From Anaerolineae bacterium (GTDB taxonomy: Bacteria > Chloroflexota > Anaerolineae > B4-G1 > SLSP01): DNA of 58,473 nt. Where the stretch lies: assembly GCA_026645815.1 (NCBI GenBank), contig JAPKMR010000022.1, forward strand, positions 1 to 58,473, in the 5' to 3' direction. Every line of letters begins with the position of its first letter. The first letter of the stretch is position 1. Below the pieces are notes generated by a model. That model saw nothing but the letters and a program-made list of their open reading frames with translations, was not told the origin of the DNA and did no database searches. Shown here one piece after another: positions 26,377-35,597 of this stretch. Made by a program: the position numbers and the translations under genes.

Positions 26377-27717
26377 TCAGTCAGCGCTCTCTGCTGGTGA
26401 TGTAGGCGCAGCTGTAGCGGACACCGGAACTGCAGCTGCAGACTTCATGAAGGGCTTCAGCAGCAGGATCAACAAGCCCGCGGCAACGATGCGCCCTACC
26501 CCCGAAGCCACAAAATCCCAGGCGTAGCCCACCGTCTCGATCAACTGCGCGCCGAGCAGGGGACCCAGGACATTCGCGAACGAGTTCAAGCTGGAATGCG
26601 CCGCAATCGCCTGCGTGCGGTGTTTAGCCTCCGAGAGCTCCAGCTGCAAGTTGAAGTTGGAGACATCGAAACCCGCCCACAGAAAACCGTTGGGAATCAT
26701 CACAAACACGGCGTGCCAGGGCTTGGTCATCGGAATCCACATGATGGGCAGAAGCGGAATCAGCAAGGCACAGAGGGCAAAAGCCCAACGCGCGCCACGA
26801 CGGTCTACCAGGCGCCCAAACACCTGCCGCCCCACCACATCGGTCAGTGCAGAGACCGTGCCCAGGATTCCGATAATTCCGGGGGTGGATTTCAGATTCT
26901 CGATCTGAAAAACGCTCAGATACGGCGATGCCAGCTGCACGGAGAGATTCCAAAACGCGAGCAACACCGTATAACGCAGGAACAGAGGGTTGGCAAGGAA
27001 TGCCCGGCTGAAAGCAGTCCAGATTTTCTCGGGGCGCCGGTCCTCCCCGGAATCAGGCTCGGGGATGCGCCCGTAAAGGAAGACCGCCGCAACTGCTACC
27101 CCCACAGCGATGCCAAAAGCGAGCTGGTACCCACCCGGCGCGCCCCCACGGTCAATGATCTGACCGGCAACCGGCACGGTGAACATCGTGACGATGGACA
27201 TAATCGTCTTGCGGGAGGAGAAGTAACGCCCACGGCGCTCCAGGGGCACGATATCCCCGGCAAGCGAGGTCCAGGCGGGGGTGCCGACGCTGCTCACCCC
27301 GGAGCGCAGCGCCATAATTCCAATGAGCGCGGTAATGAGCGCAGGTCCCGAAATCACAAAGGGCGCGAGGAGCGCCAGCAACAACATCAGGAACTGCATG
27401 GAGAGCGAGAGCATAAACACGGGCTTACGTTTGCCCAATCGCGCCGTCCATTGTGCGCCGATGAGCGGCGCCAGCATGGCAAGGAAACTGGCGATCGAAG
27501 CCAGCGTGCCGATCTGCAGTTTCGTCGCGCCCAATGCCAAAACATAAAGCGTGACATAGCTATCCACGAAGGCAGCTGCCAGTGCAATCAGCACCCCATA
27601 CCACCAGAAGACCTGCATTCCGCGCCGGTAGGAAGGGTGAACATCCCGGGTCACGAAGACATCGGCATGGTACGCCCAATGCTGCAGATGAGAGAAAGCC
27701 TTATGAAACGGTATCAC
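26377..27717 (-). CDS. Major facilitator superfamily transporter
   Basis: A 446-residue polytopic protein with about 12 transmembrane segments and a cytosolic N-terminus. The loop sequences RLGKRKPVFML and RLVDRRGARWAF occupy the GxxxDRxGRR-like positions of the two MFS halves. The substrate is unknown. GTG 27717 has GAGG 6 bases upstream. Single gene; the region between it and the DUF952 gene holds a composite repeat. Confidence 0.9.
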   Translation of the reverse strand: MIPFHKAFSHLQHWAYHADVFVTRDVHPSYRRGMQVFWWYGVLIALAAAFVDSYVTLYVLALGATKLQIGTLASIASFLAMLAPLIGAQWTARLGKRKPVFMLSLSMQFLMLLLALLAPFVISGPALITALIGIMALRSGVSSVGTPAWTSLAGDIVPLERRGRYFSSRKTIMSIVTMFTVPVAGQIIDRGGAPGGYQLAFGIAVGVAVAAVFLYGRIPEPDSGEDRRPEKIWTAFSRAFLANPLFLRYTVLLAFWNLSVQLASPYLSVFQIENLKSTPGIIGILGTVSALTDVVGRQVFGRLVDRRGARWAFALCALLIPLLPIMWIPMTKPWHAVFVMIPNGFLWAGFDVSNFNLQLELSEAKHRTQAIAAHSSLNSFANVLGPLLGAQLIETVGYAWDFVASGVGRIVAAGLLILLLKPFMKSAAAVPVSATAAPTSPAESAD

Positions 27718-27795
27718 ATCAGACCTCGAATATTCGACATTCGGATACTACGCAAACGCTATTATAATCGTGTCTGTGACAATGCCAGCAGCAGA

Positions 27796-27898
27796 TGTAA
27801 CTGTTCAGACTTCCATCACAAGGCACACACTGCGGACTAAAGTCCGTCAAAAAGGGTGATTTTCGTAGACGGGGCTGCGACCCGCCTACGAAAATCAC
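27796..27898 (+). repeat. Composite extragenic repeat (TTCAG module plus hairpin)
   Basis: 27796-27850 resembles the module at 17225 and the end of the element at 36988 (ATGTAACTGTTCAGA, then GGACT-AAA-GTCC). The following hairpin has a 13-bp stem (27856-27868 with 27886-27898) extended by four more pairs and matches the hairpin at 6229. Confidence 0.7.
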
Positions 27899-27945
27899 GC
27901 TTGTAGAAAAAAGTCGCAGAAAGTTCAGGAAAGCGAGAGGTTACG

Positions 27946-28302
27946 ATGGCGATAATACTACACATCACACAACAGGAAACCTGGGGTGCAGCTCGCGAAG
28001 CGGGCAGCTATCAGGCAGACACTCTGGCACTGGAAGGCTTTATCCACTGTTCCACACCTGAGCAGGTGGTGGAGGTCGCCAATGCAAGATTCCGCGGGCA
28101 GGAGGGATTGGTGTTGCTCTGCATCGAAGAAGCCCACCTGCAAGCCGAGGTGCGCTATGAGGATTGCTATGATACGGGTCAAAAGTTCCCGCATATCTAT
28201 GGGCCCCTCAATCTAGCGGCAGTCATGCAGGTCCTCGCGTTCCCCCCACAGGAAGATGGCACGTTTATGTTGCCACCATGGACGGCGGGAGAGCAAGTTT
28301 AA
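27946..28302 (+). CDS. DUF952 family protein
   Basis: A 118-residue small cytosolic protein of the DUF952 (PF06108) family, recognised by LEGFIHCSTPEQVVEVAN and KFPHIYGPLNLAAV. Function unknown. GAGAGG precedes the ATG. Its upstream 40 bases follow the composite repeat directly, so the repeat may lie in its leader. Confidence 0.85.
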   Translation: MAIILHITQQETWGAAREAGSYQADTLALEGFIHCSTPEQVVEVANARFRGQEGLVLLCIEEAHLQAEVRYEDCYDTGQKFPHIYGPLNLAAVMQVLAFPPQEDGTFMLPPWTAGEQV

Positions 28303-28347
28303 GCCAAAATTTCTCCGCCCTGGCGGTCGTAGGGACACGCTCTCATC

Positions 28348-28375
28348 TTGACGTATAGGGGTCTGCTGGTAAAGT
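28348..28375 (+). promoter_or_regulatory. Promoter of the GH-like lipoprotein gene
   Basis: TTGACG (28348-28353), 16-base spacer, TAAAGT (28370-28375). The predicted start site falls at or just before ATG 28383, which would give a leaderless or nearly leaderless mRNA, consistent with the lack of a ribosome site. Confidence 0.4.
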
Positions 28376-28382
28376 GAAGTGT

Positions 28383-29579
28383 ATGAAACCACTTCACCCA
28401 CAATCCGGACCAACGGCTTTTGCGCACGTGAACCTCAACCGGCGAGCATTCCTGAAAGGGCTTCTCGCTCTTGTAGGAGGAGCGCTTGCCAGCTGCGTGC
28501 GCTCCAATCAGAAGACGCCCTTATTGCCCGCTCCCGCAACCCAGACACCGGAAGCGAAAAGCCCCACGGCCTCGCCGACCGCTTCCCCCTCACCATACCC
28601 TACTGAAGCGCCGGCGCTCACCTCCACCCCACCCCCGACCGAGACGCCGAGCAACACGCCCAGCCCAACGCCTACAGAGATGCCCTGGGTCTACCCCAAC
28701 AAGCCCTCAAAGCTGGGCTTACACACCGTTAGCCCCAATGGAGCTTTTCCCTTTGTGCGCGGCATTACCGAAGCCGGAGGCCAAATCCGCCTGATGAAAG
28801 CGCTGGGCAATTTCGGCGTGCTGCGGGAGGTAAAATCGGTTTCTCCCGCCACCGTCACCGTCGGGCGTTGGCCCTATGTGGAAGCTGTAGATATCTGGGG
28901 CGAACCGGCTCACGCCGCCGAACGCGTGATGCAGCAGCACATGCAAGCCTGGCAGCACGAGCGGGATGTGGTGGATTATTGGGAAGTCCTCAACGAGGTC
29001 AACCCTGGAAACACCGAGGGGCACGTATGGTTGGCGCGCTTCTATTGGGCAGCGATGGATATCGCGGAAGCCCAGGGATACCGTCTTGCGCTGTTCTCGT
29101 ACTCCGCGGGAGTCCCGGAATGGGCAGATTGGTCCGCCATCGTCGAAACCGGCATCTTCGCCCGCGCCGCCCAGGGGGGGCACATCCTGGCGCTGCATGA
29201 ATACGATTGGCCCTTCTTGCGCCTCAACTGGGGCGGCAGCCTTCCGGGGCAACCCGCGTATGATCCTGAGCGCGGCATTCTTGCCGGACGCTATCGCCAC
29301 CTCTACCGCGATTTTCTGATTCCGCGCGGCGAGGTCATCCCGCTGGCCATCACGGAATGCGGTCTGGACCCAGGCATCACGGGAGCCACACCCAGCTTTG
29401 CATGGCAGCGGCAGTGGCTTAACGAGCTTGCCTGGTATGACTCCAAGCTCGTGGAGGATGACTACGTCATCGGCGCGGCAATTTTCACTCTCGGCGGCGG
29501 CGCAGATTTCTATTACTATGACTACGAAGCCCTGCTCCCGAATTTGCGCGAGTATATCCTGCGGCTAAAAGACCTTTAG
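28383..29579 (+). CDS. Tat-exported lipoprotein, glycoside-hydrolase clan A fold
   Basis: A 398-residue lipoprotein. A twin-arginine-like signal (NRRAFLKGLLAL) ends in the lipobox ASC, followed by a 60-residue Pro/Thr-rich linker. The globular part (about 100-398) resembles clan GH-A (alpha/beta)8 hydrolases: EVLNEVNP near residue 200 supplies the acid/base Glu after Asn, and ITECGLD near residue 325 supplies the nucleophile Glu. Substrate cannot be named. It is exported and anchored on the membrane face. ATG 28383 is preferred over GTG 28374. Confidence 0.7.
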   Translation: MKPLHPQSGPTAFAHVNLNRRAFLKGLLALVGGALASCVRSNQKTPLLPAPATQTPEAKSPTASPTASPSPYPTEAPALTSTPPPTETPSNTPSPTPTEMPWVYPNKPSKLGLHTVSPNGAFPFVRGITEAGGQIRLMKALGNFGVLREVKSVSPATVTVGRWPYVEAVDIWGEPAHAAERVMQQHMQAWQHERDVVDYWEVLNEVNPGNTEGHVWLARFYWAAMDIAEAQGYRLALFSYSAGVPEWADWSAIVETGIFARAAQGGHILALHEYDWPFLRLNWGGSLPGQPAYDPERGILAGRYRHLYRDFLIPRGEVIPLAITECGLDPGITGATPSFAWQRQWLNELAWYDSKLVEDDYVIGAAIFTLGGGADFYYYDYEALLPNLREYILRLKDL

Positions 29580-29612
29580 GCAGCACCAGGGAGAGATCAC
29601 GCGGCGCCGGAT

Positions 29613-31019
29613 TTAGCGGTGCACCGCAAACGTTTCTACGCCCGCAGCGATGATACGCAGCTCACCACCGAGTTCCCCCACCCAAAGTGTTTTCTCATAA
29701 GTCTCATCCGCGGCGAGGAAACCATAGTTCGTAGCATCCGCCCACTGTAGCGTGATAATTTGCCCCGTCTCCTCGGGATCCACAAATGGCGCCAGCTCCA
29801 CGCCGGGACCGCCCAACATCATCCGTGCCGCATCCCACTGCGCGAAGACAAAGTGACGGTTATCAGGCGACCAGCCCAGGAATTCGCCGGCGCCCTCAGC
29901 GTAGACGGTTGCCGCAGTGCCATCTGCATTGGCGAGCAGCAGGTCGCCGCCATAGTCCGTGGCATGTGCCAACCAGGCGCGATCCGGAGACCAAAGGCGA
30001 TCCTCCATCGTGTTGAACAGGCACGCGTAGGGCAAAGCGCCAATCTGCACAGCACTCCCCGACCGTGGCAAGCGCCAGAGTGAACAGAACGCGCCCTCAT
30101 TCCAGGGATCCGGTGACGTGATGGCGACCATCCCGTAACTGCTATCAGGCGCCCACAAAGGTTGTGGGATATAGGCATATTCACTGGCGGTGTTCACGAA
30201 TGGGAAACGCACGAGTTCCCGACGGTTGCGCCCGTCAGCATCGAGCAGCGTCACGGCTTCGGGACTGGCAACCAGGAGCGCTGCCCCATCGGGGGAAAAA
30301 GCAAAACTTCCGCCCTCACCATCGGGCAGCAAACGCGTGAGCGCCGCTGTCTCGACATCCACAACCCACAAATCGAGGCGTGTATCCAAGCCGTAGCCAC
30401 CCTGGATGAACGTGGTAAATGCGGCGCGGCGCCCATCAGGGAACCAGGAAATCCGCGCGGGTAACCGGTCGAGCAAAACTGAATCCGGGCTATCCGGTGT
30501 GGCGCCCATAACGCCGGGAAGATCGGTGGCAGCAACCAGACGCCGCGCCACCGCACCCTCCTCCAGGGGAATCACCCAAAGCTCAAAACGCTCCAATCCC
30601 GAAGGTCCCAAAGCAACCTCGCGGCGGAAGAGCGCCCAGCGCCCATCAGGGGAGATTTGAGGCTCAGAATCCTGATGTCCTGAAGTAAGCGGGCGCGGCG
30701 CGTTGTAACCTACTGCCCACCACAACGCCCCCTCCTGGCTGTAAACCATGGAGAGCACCGGAATCTCCCAGGGTTCCGGCTCAAGAGTTGGCGTCGGGGT
30801 CGCACAAGTCGTTCCACAACCGCCAGGACATTCATCAGGGCAATAGAAAACTTCGCCCTCACCGCACAGGGGTGGCGTACACACAGGCTGTAAGGTGGCG
30901 GAAGGCGTCATGGGAGGCTCGGAAGGCGTTGTTGGAGGGGAGAGCGGTAAAGTACATGCCAGGCTCAACGCCAGCAGTAAAGCGATCACACTCCATCTAG
31001 ACCCTATTCTGTGTTGCAT
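29613..31019 (-). CDS. TolB-like beta-propeller lipoprotein
   Basis: A 468-residue lipoprotein with lipobox LSLAC near residue 22, a Pro/Thr linker, and a Cys-rich patch (CTPPLCGEG ... CPDECPGGCGTTC, about 48-72) likely cross-linked. Residues 85-468 form repeated propeller blades of the WD40/TolB kind (SPDGRWALF, FPDGRRAAF, SPDGAALLV, SPDRAWLAH, SPDNRHFVF). Probably binds protein or glycan at the cell surface. AAGGAG lies 6 bases before ATG. Convergent with the GH-like lipoprotein. Confidence 0.8.
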   Translation of the reverse strand: MQHRIGSRWSVIALLLALSLACTLPLSPPTTPSEPPMTPSATLQPVCTPPLCGEGEVFYCPDECPGGCGTTCATPTPTLEPEPWEIPVLSMVYSQEGALWWAVGYNAPRPLTSGHQDSEPQISPDGRWALFRREVALGPSGLERFELWVIPLEEGAVARRLVAATDLPGVMGATPDSPDSVLLDRLPARISWFPDGRRAAFTTFIQGGYGLDTRLDLWVVDVETAALTRLLPDGEGGSFAFSPDGAALLVASPEAVTLLDADGRNRRELVRFPFVNTASEYAYIPQPLWAPDSSYGMVAITSPDPWNEGAFCSLWRLPRSGSAVQIGALPYACLFNTMEDRLWSPDRAWLAHATDYGGDLLLANADGTAATVYAEGAGEFLGWSPDNRHFVFAQWDAARMMLGGPGVELAPFVDPEETGQIITLQWADATNYGFLAADETYEKTLWVGELGGELRIIAAGVETFAVHR

Positions 31020-31374
31020 CGTAGCTCCTTTCAGCGTGATGACCAGAGAATTATAGCGTTATCCGGAAATCCCCCACTGTCGCCTGACTTCACGGCATAG
31101 CCCAGATTCCCGCCCCAGGTGAAGATCCCCGATCAATGAAACCTAAAAATAAGTCACCCATAAAAGCTGGGCTAACTCAAGTAAAGCACAGCTTACTCAG
31201 GTTGCCAAACCTCAAACGCTCCCCCATCTCCATGCCGTATTTGTGCGGCGTTCTCCCACGACTCTTATCTTATGACAGAAATCCGAGCATCTACCTGACA
31301 TTTGGCGGTTGCCAATTTGCACTTTAATATTATAATTATGATTCAAATATGATAAAAATGCAAGGAGCTAAATC
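31020..31374. other. Intergenic region upstream of osmC
   Basis: About 355 bases between divergent genes. The osmC promoter is at its right end: TTGCCA (31309-31314), 16-base spacer, TATAAT (31331-31336). The rest is AT-moderate with no gene, repeat or clear hairpin recognised. Confidence 0.55.
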
Positions 31375-31824
31375 ATGGCAATCACAACTTTCAAAGCTGT
31401 TTCCCGCAAATTACCCGAAGGGCTTGCCGTCGAAAACAAAGTACGGGGTTTTACCGTCATCATTGATGAACCAGAATCATTGGGAGGCACAAACACCGGC
31501 ATGACCCCGGTAGAAGCCATGTTGATGGCGCTGGGTTCATGCCAGTGTATCGTTGCCGCGGCCTTCGCCAAAGCCAAGAAGATCAATCTGGAAGAAGTCT
31601 GGGTGGAGCTCGAGGGGGATTTAGATTCCAACGGTTTCCTCAGAGGCGCTGAGGGCGTGCGCAATGGGTTCCAGGAAGTTCGGCTCAAGTTGCATCTCAA
31701 ATCGGATGCCTCGCAGGAGCAATTGGAGGATTTCGCGGCTTTCATCAATAGCCGGTGCCCTGTGGAAGATAATCTGTTGAATGAGACGCCGGTAGTCTCA
31801 GAACTGGTAGTGGAGCGCGCCTAG
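31375..31824 (+). CDS. OsmC/Ohr family redox protein
   Basis: A 149-residue OsmC-like protein that detoxifies organic hydroperoxides through two Cys. Residues GMTPVEAMLMALGSCQCI (catalytic Cys near residue 60) and SRCPVEDNL (second Cys near 124) match the family. AAGGAG lies 7 bases before the ATG. It stands alone and is followed by a strong hairpin. Confidence 0.88.
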   Translation: MAITTFKAVSRKLPEGLAVENKVRGFTVIIDEPESLGGTNTGMTPVEAMLMALGSCQCIVAAAFAKAKKINLEEVWVELEGDLDSNGFLRGAEGVRNGFQEVRLKLHLKSDASQEQLEDFAAFINSRCPVEDNLLNETPVVSELVVERA

Positions 31825-31875
31825 GACCTGCCCAAACGCCGGTATCACCCGAGAGCCTGATGTGCTTCGAATAAC

Positions 31876-31912
31876 AATCTATGGGGCGGTGCGGCGCATC
31901 GCCCCATAGATT
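31876..31912 (+). terminator. Terminator after osmC
   Basis: A 13-bp stem (31876-31888 with 31900-31912), extendable to 17 pairs, followed by an AT-rich run. Confidence 0.7.
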
Positions 31913-32027
31913 ATTTACAAGGGCAGCATTGTGCTCTGCATGAAGCCGAGATAGGGTCAATATTGCGCTTGGGTGGGTTTCAACTTTGGGGTAAAAGAGA
32001 GACGAATATCATACAAATATCTTTCCT

Positions 32028-32133
32028 TTGATTGATTTTTGGCGGTGGGGCAAAGCCCCACCGCCAAAAATCAATTTTCTCCTGCGCCCTGTAGGGGCGC
32101 CTGAGATTTTCACCCCCGCCTTGAAACGTACCC
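32028..32133 (+). repeat. Extragenic repeat copy B (106 bp)
   Basis: Same length as copy C. An 18-bp perfect stem (32034-32051 with 32055-32072, loop AAA) is followed by the conserved tail GAGATTTTCACCCCCG...GAAACGTACCC. It sits directly upstream of the leuS promoter. Confidence 0.92.
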
Positions 32134-32148
32134 TTGCGCTTTGAGTGG

Positions 32149-32176
32149 TTGAAAAAAACCTATTCCGTGGTAGAAT
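32149..32176 (+). promoter_or_regulatory. Promoter of the leuS leader
   Basis: TTGAAA (32149-32154), 16-base spacer, TAGAAT (32171-32176). Transcription should start near 32183, 24 bases before the leader peptide. Confidence 0.7.
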
Positions 32177-32201
32177 AATCATATCTGATTGATAAGAGGT
32201 T

Positions 32202-32335
32202 GTGCCGTGAAATCGTTATTCGCACTACTCGCTCTTGAGCTGTTGGCACTTACCAACAGGTATTGGCGCGCGGCACCTGCACACTAAGATATTGGAATTC
32301 AAGCCCCTGCCGCGCAGCAGGGGCTTTTTGTTGGT
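32202..32335 (+). promoter_or_regulatory. Transcription attenuator of leuS
   Basis: Terminator: AGCCCCTGC (32302-32310) with 32317-32325, loop CGCGCA, then TTTTT. Antiterminator: GCGCGGCA (32268-32275) pairs perfectly with 32308-32315, breaking the terminator arm. Pause hairpin: CTGTTGG (32240-32246) with CCAACAG (32253-32259). A fourth pairing, 32202-32209 with 32269-32276, would hold the terminator in place if the leader were untranslated. Stalling at the Leu codons frees 32268-32275; completion at the stop (32285) masks it. Confidence 0.85.
32207..32287 (+). CDS. leuS leader peptide (26 residues, Leu-rich)
   Basis: A GTG-started ORF with AAGAGG 7 bases upstream, between the promoter and a rho-independent terminator. 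Seven of its first 15 codons encode leucine, in order TTA, CTA, CTC, CTT, CTG, TTG, CTT at codons 4, 7, 8, 10, 12, 13 and 15, so all six Leu codons occur. The remaining residues include Tyr-Trp and end before a TAA at 32285. This is a classic ribosome-mediated attenuation leader, here for leucyl-tRNA synthetase itself. The peptide has no expected function beyond being translated. Confidence 0.88.
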   Translation: MKSLFALLALELLALTNRYWRAAPAH

Positions 32336-32445
32336 TGTTTACAGTTACGGGCGTGGATAGCGGGGTACGAAACGCAAAGCATTTACGTCTTTGAGTCAGA
32401 TAGCTCAGCACCCATGACCCAGTATCATTTTCAGGAGGCTCGAAC

Positions 32446-35400
32446 ATGACCAAGCCCTATCGTCCGCAAGAAATCGAACCGAAGTGGCAACAACGCTGGG
32501 AGGCGGATGCACTCTACCGCTCGGTGATTGACGCCGATAAACCCAAGTTCTACGCGCTCACCATGCTCCCCTACCCCAGTGGCGACCTTCACATCGGTCA
32601 CTGGTATGCGATGACGCCCAGCGACGCACGCGCGCGTTTCAAGCGGATGCAGGGCTACAATGTGCTCTTCCCGATGGGCTTCGATGCCTTTGGGTTACCC
32701 GCCGAGAACGCCGCCATCCAACGCGGCATTCATCCCGGAACGTGGACGCTGCGCAATGTGGCAAATATGCGGCAGCAAATGCGCACGATGGGTACAATGT
32801 TCGACTGGCAGCGTGAGGCAGTCTCCTGCCTGCCCGGCTACTACCGCTGGACAGAATGGCTCTTCCTCAAGCTCTACGAGATGGGGCTGGCGTATCGGAA
32901 GAAATCGCCGGTGGATTATTGCCCAAGTTGCAAGACGACCCTGGCCCGCGAGCAAGTTGTGGGTGAGGAGCACATCTGCGAGCGCTGTGGCGCGCCGGTA
33001 ATCAAGAAAGACCTGGAACAGTGGTTCTTCCGCATCACGAAATACGCGGATGAGCTGCTGGATTTCGCGAAGATTGATTGGCCCGACAAGATTCGGCTGC
33101 TGCAGACCAACTGGATTGGGCGCAGTGAGGGCGCCGAAGTGACCTTCACCATCGCGGCGGAGGACCTGCCTGCAAACGCCGCCGAGGGCGAGGGTGAGCT
33201 GGTCGTCTTCACCACCAGACCCGACACGCTCTGGGGCGCGACGTTTATGGTACTGGCGCCGGAACACCCCCTGGTGGAACGCATCACCAAAGCGGAATAC
33301 CGCGAATCCGTGGCAGCGTACAAACAGCAGGCTGCGCGCCAGAACGAGATCGAGCGCCTGGCGACGGATAAGGAAAAAACCGGCGTCTTTACGGGTGCCC
33401 ATGCCATCAACCCCGTGAACGGGGCGCGCATACCCGTTTGGATTGCGGATTATGTGATGATGACCTATGGCACCGGCGCCATCATGGCAGTCCCCGCGCA
33501 CGATGAGCGCGACTTCGCGTTTGCGATCAAGTTCGGCTTAGCTATCATTCCCGTTATCGCCCGACCTGACGGCATTGCCAAGAGTTTCACTTTCCCCGGT
33601 TCGGTACGGGAAGGTTTCCGTGCGGAGCTGGAAGCTACCGACATCGAATTTGTCGCCGCGCCGGTGAGCGACCTGGGCGAGGGACTGTTCGTTACGCTGC
33701 ATGGCGAGGCGCAAATTGACACCTATATCGCGCTGATGCAGAAGTACCTGCAGCCCAACAACTGGAACGAGGTAGTGGGCGCGCGCTGGGCCTTCATCTT
33801 CACCGATGGAGAGAAAGCTGAGGTATGTGAACTGGATTCAGTGGAAGCCGATGCTGCGATTCTGGCACGTTGCAAAGCTATCTTCCCACCTGTCAGCCCC
33901 AATCGCACCTGCATGGAGATGCTGACTTCGCTATCGTTCTACACCGATGTGCTGTTCCACCATGAGTATGGGATGATGATTAACTCCGGACCTTTCAGCG
34001 GCACACCGGGAGATGTTGCCAAATCTCAGGTCATCGCCTGGCTTGCAGAGCAAGGGCGCGGCAAAGCCGCGATCAACTACAAGCTGCGCGATTGGCTCAT
34101 CAGCCGGCAGCGCTATTGGGGCGCGCCGATTCCGATGATCTACTGCGATAGCTGCGGCATTGTCCCCGTGCCCTACGAGGACCTGCCCGTGCTGCTGCCC
34201 GCCGATGCTGAAATTCCGAAGACTGGCGAGAACGCGCTGCTCTACCACGAAGGCTACCTGCACACGACATGCCCGAAATGCGGCAGACCTGCACGACGTG
34301 AGACCGACACGATGGATACCTTCATGTGCTCATCGTGGTACCAGTATGCATACCTAAGCCCTTACTATCGCGAGGGCGAATCCGTGATGGGCAATGATAC
34401 GCCGTGGGACCCGGCAGAACTGGCTTACTGGGCGCCTGTGGATTCCTATACGGGTGGCGCAGAACACGCCGTGATGCACCTGATGTACACGCGCTTCTTC
34501 ACCAAAGCGCTGCGCGATGCCGGACTGCTGAATTTCGACGAGCCGATGCTGCAATACCGCTACCAAGGCATTATCCTGGGGGAACCGCGCGATGGCGACT
34601 GCGTGGAAGTGAGCGGAACGTGGGAGGGCAACGCTTTCCAGGCAAGCCACATCGCGGTCACACCTTTCGACCAACGCGATAACTGGCCTCCCGCCGGAAA
34701 AGGCGAGTTGCGCGTCTGCGGCGAGGTGCTAGACCGTGATGATGTCAGCCTGAAGGTACAGGCAGGCGACGATTTGGTCGTCGTACGCGTTCCGGAAGAG
34801 CTGGAAATCGTCATTCCCGGCAAGGAAAGCCTGGGCGGGCTAAACGACATTCTCTATCATCTGGAAGTCGAGAAGATGTCGAAGAGCAAGAAAAACGTTG
34901 TCGCGCCCGATACACTGGTGGCAACCTATGGCGCAGATACCGTGCGCGCTTACCTGATGTTTGGCTGGCGCTGGGATCAAGGCGGTCCCTGGGACAGCAA
35001 GGGCATTGAGGGTGTAGTGCGCTGGATCAACCGCGTGTGGGCACTCGTGATGGATGCGCCGCGCACCCGGATTCCGCTGGATGCGGCAACTGAGCGCGAG
35101 CTGCAGCGAGCGATGCACACTGCCATCAAAGCAGTGACGCAAGACCTGGAAAGCTTTAGTTTCAACACCATCATCGCGCGCCTCATGGAATTCACGAACG
35201 CGCTGGGCAAAGTCAAAGATGCAGCTTGGGAATCAGTGCTATGGGATACTGCCATCAGCCATCTGCTGCTGCTGCTGGCGCCCATCACGCCACACCTGGC
35301 GGAGGAATTATGGGAGGCAATCGGTAAACCATATAGCGTACACGTGCAGGCATGGCCAAGCTGGGATGAAGCGATGCTTGCAGTAGATGAAATTGAGATT

Positions 35401-35577
35401 CCAGTGCAGGTGAACGGCAAGGTACGCGGCAAGATTGTCGTTGCGGCGGATGCAAACGACGAAACCGTGAAAGCCACAGCCCTGGACGAAGCCAACGTGC
35501 GCCGCTATACCGAGGGGCAGCAAGTGCTCAGGGTCATCGTCGCCGGACGGAAACTGGTCAGTGTGGTGGTCAAATAG
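32446..35577 (+). CDS. leuS: Leucyl-tRNA synthetase
   Basis: A 1,043-residue class I synthetase charging tRNA-Leu. HIGH motif in PSGDLHIGHW (near residue 48), zinc/zinc-finger region CPSCKTTLAREQV, editing domain CP1 with TTRPDTLWGATF and GTGAIMAVPAHDERDFAFA, and KMSKSKKNV near residue 810. It is longer than the usual 800-880 residues: an extra block of about 105 residues (about 399-505, RWAFIFTDGEKAE...) sits in the CP1 region. GGAGG lies 7-8 bases before ATG 32446. Expressed from the attenuated leader described above. Confidence 0.96.
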   Translation: MTKPYRPQEIEPKWQQRWEADALYRSVIDADKPKFYALTMLPYPSGDLHIGHWYAMTPSDARARFKRMQGYNVLFPMGFDAFGLPAENAAIQRGIHPGTWTLRNVANMRQQMRTMGTMFDWQREAVSCLPGYYRWTEWLFLKLYEMGLAYRKKSPVDYCPSCKTTLAREQVVGEEHICERCGAPVIKKDLEQWFFRITKYADELLDFAKIDWPDKIRLLQTNWIGRSEGAEVTFTIAAEDLPANAAEGEGELVVFTTRPDTLWGATFMVLAPEHPLVERITKAEYRESVAAYKQQAARQNEIERLATDKEKTGVFTGAHAINPVNGARIPVWIADYVMMTYGTGAIMAVPAHDERDFAFAIKFGLAIIPVIARPDGIAKSFTFPGSVREGFRAELEATDIEFVAAPVSDLGEGLFVTLHGEAQIDTYIALMQKYLQPNNWNEVVGARWAFIFTDGEKAEVCELDSVEADAAILARCKAIFPPVSPNRTCMEMLTSLSFYTDVLFHHEYGMMINSGPFSGTPGDVAKSQVIAWLAEQGRGKAAINYKLRDWLISRQRYWGAPIPMIYCDSCGIVPVPYEDLPVLLPADAEIPKTGENALLYHEGYLHTTCPKCGRPARRETDTMDTFMCSSWYQYAYLSPYYREGESVMGNDTPWDPAELAYWAPVDSYTGGAEHAVMHLMYTRFFTKALRDAGLLNFDEPMLQYRYQGIILGEPRDGDCVEVSGTWEGNAFQASHIAVTPFDQRDNWPPAGKGELRVCGEVLDRDDVSLKVQAGDDLVVVRVPEELEIVIPGKESLGGLNDILYHLEVEKMSKSKKNVVAPDTLVATYGADTVRAYLMFGWRWDQGGPWDSKGIEGVVRWINRVWALVMDAPRTRIPLDAATERELQRAMHTAIKAVTQDLESFSFNTIIARLMEFTNALGKVKDAAWESVLWDTAISHLLLLLAPITPHLAEELWEAIGKPYSVHVQAWPSWDEAMLAVDEIEIPVQVNGKVRGKIVVAADANDETVKATALDEANVRRYTEGQQVLRVIVAGRKLVSVVVK

Positions 35578-35597
35578 GCCACACGCAGACCTCTGCT

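Noticed and set aside
31136..31327. 63-residue frame between the TolB-like gene and osmC
   Set aside because: No ribosome site, no recognised features, unusual codon use; treated as non-coding.
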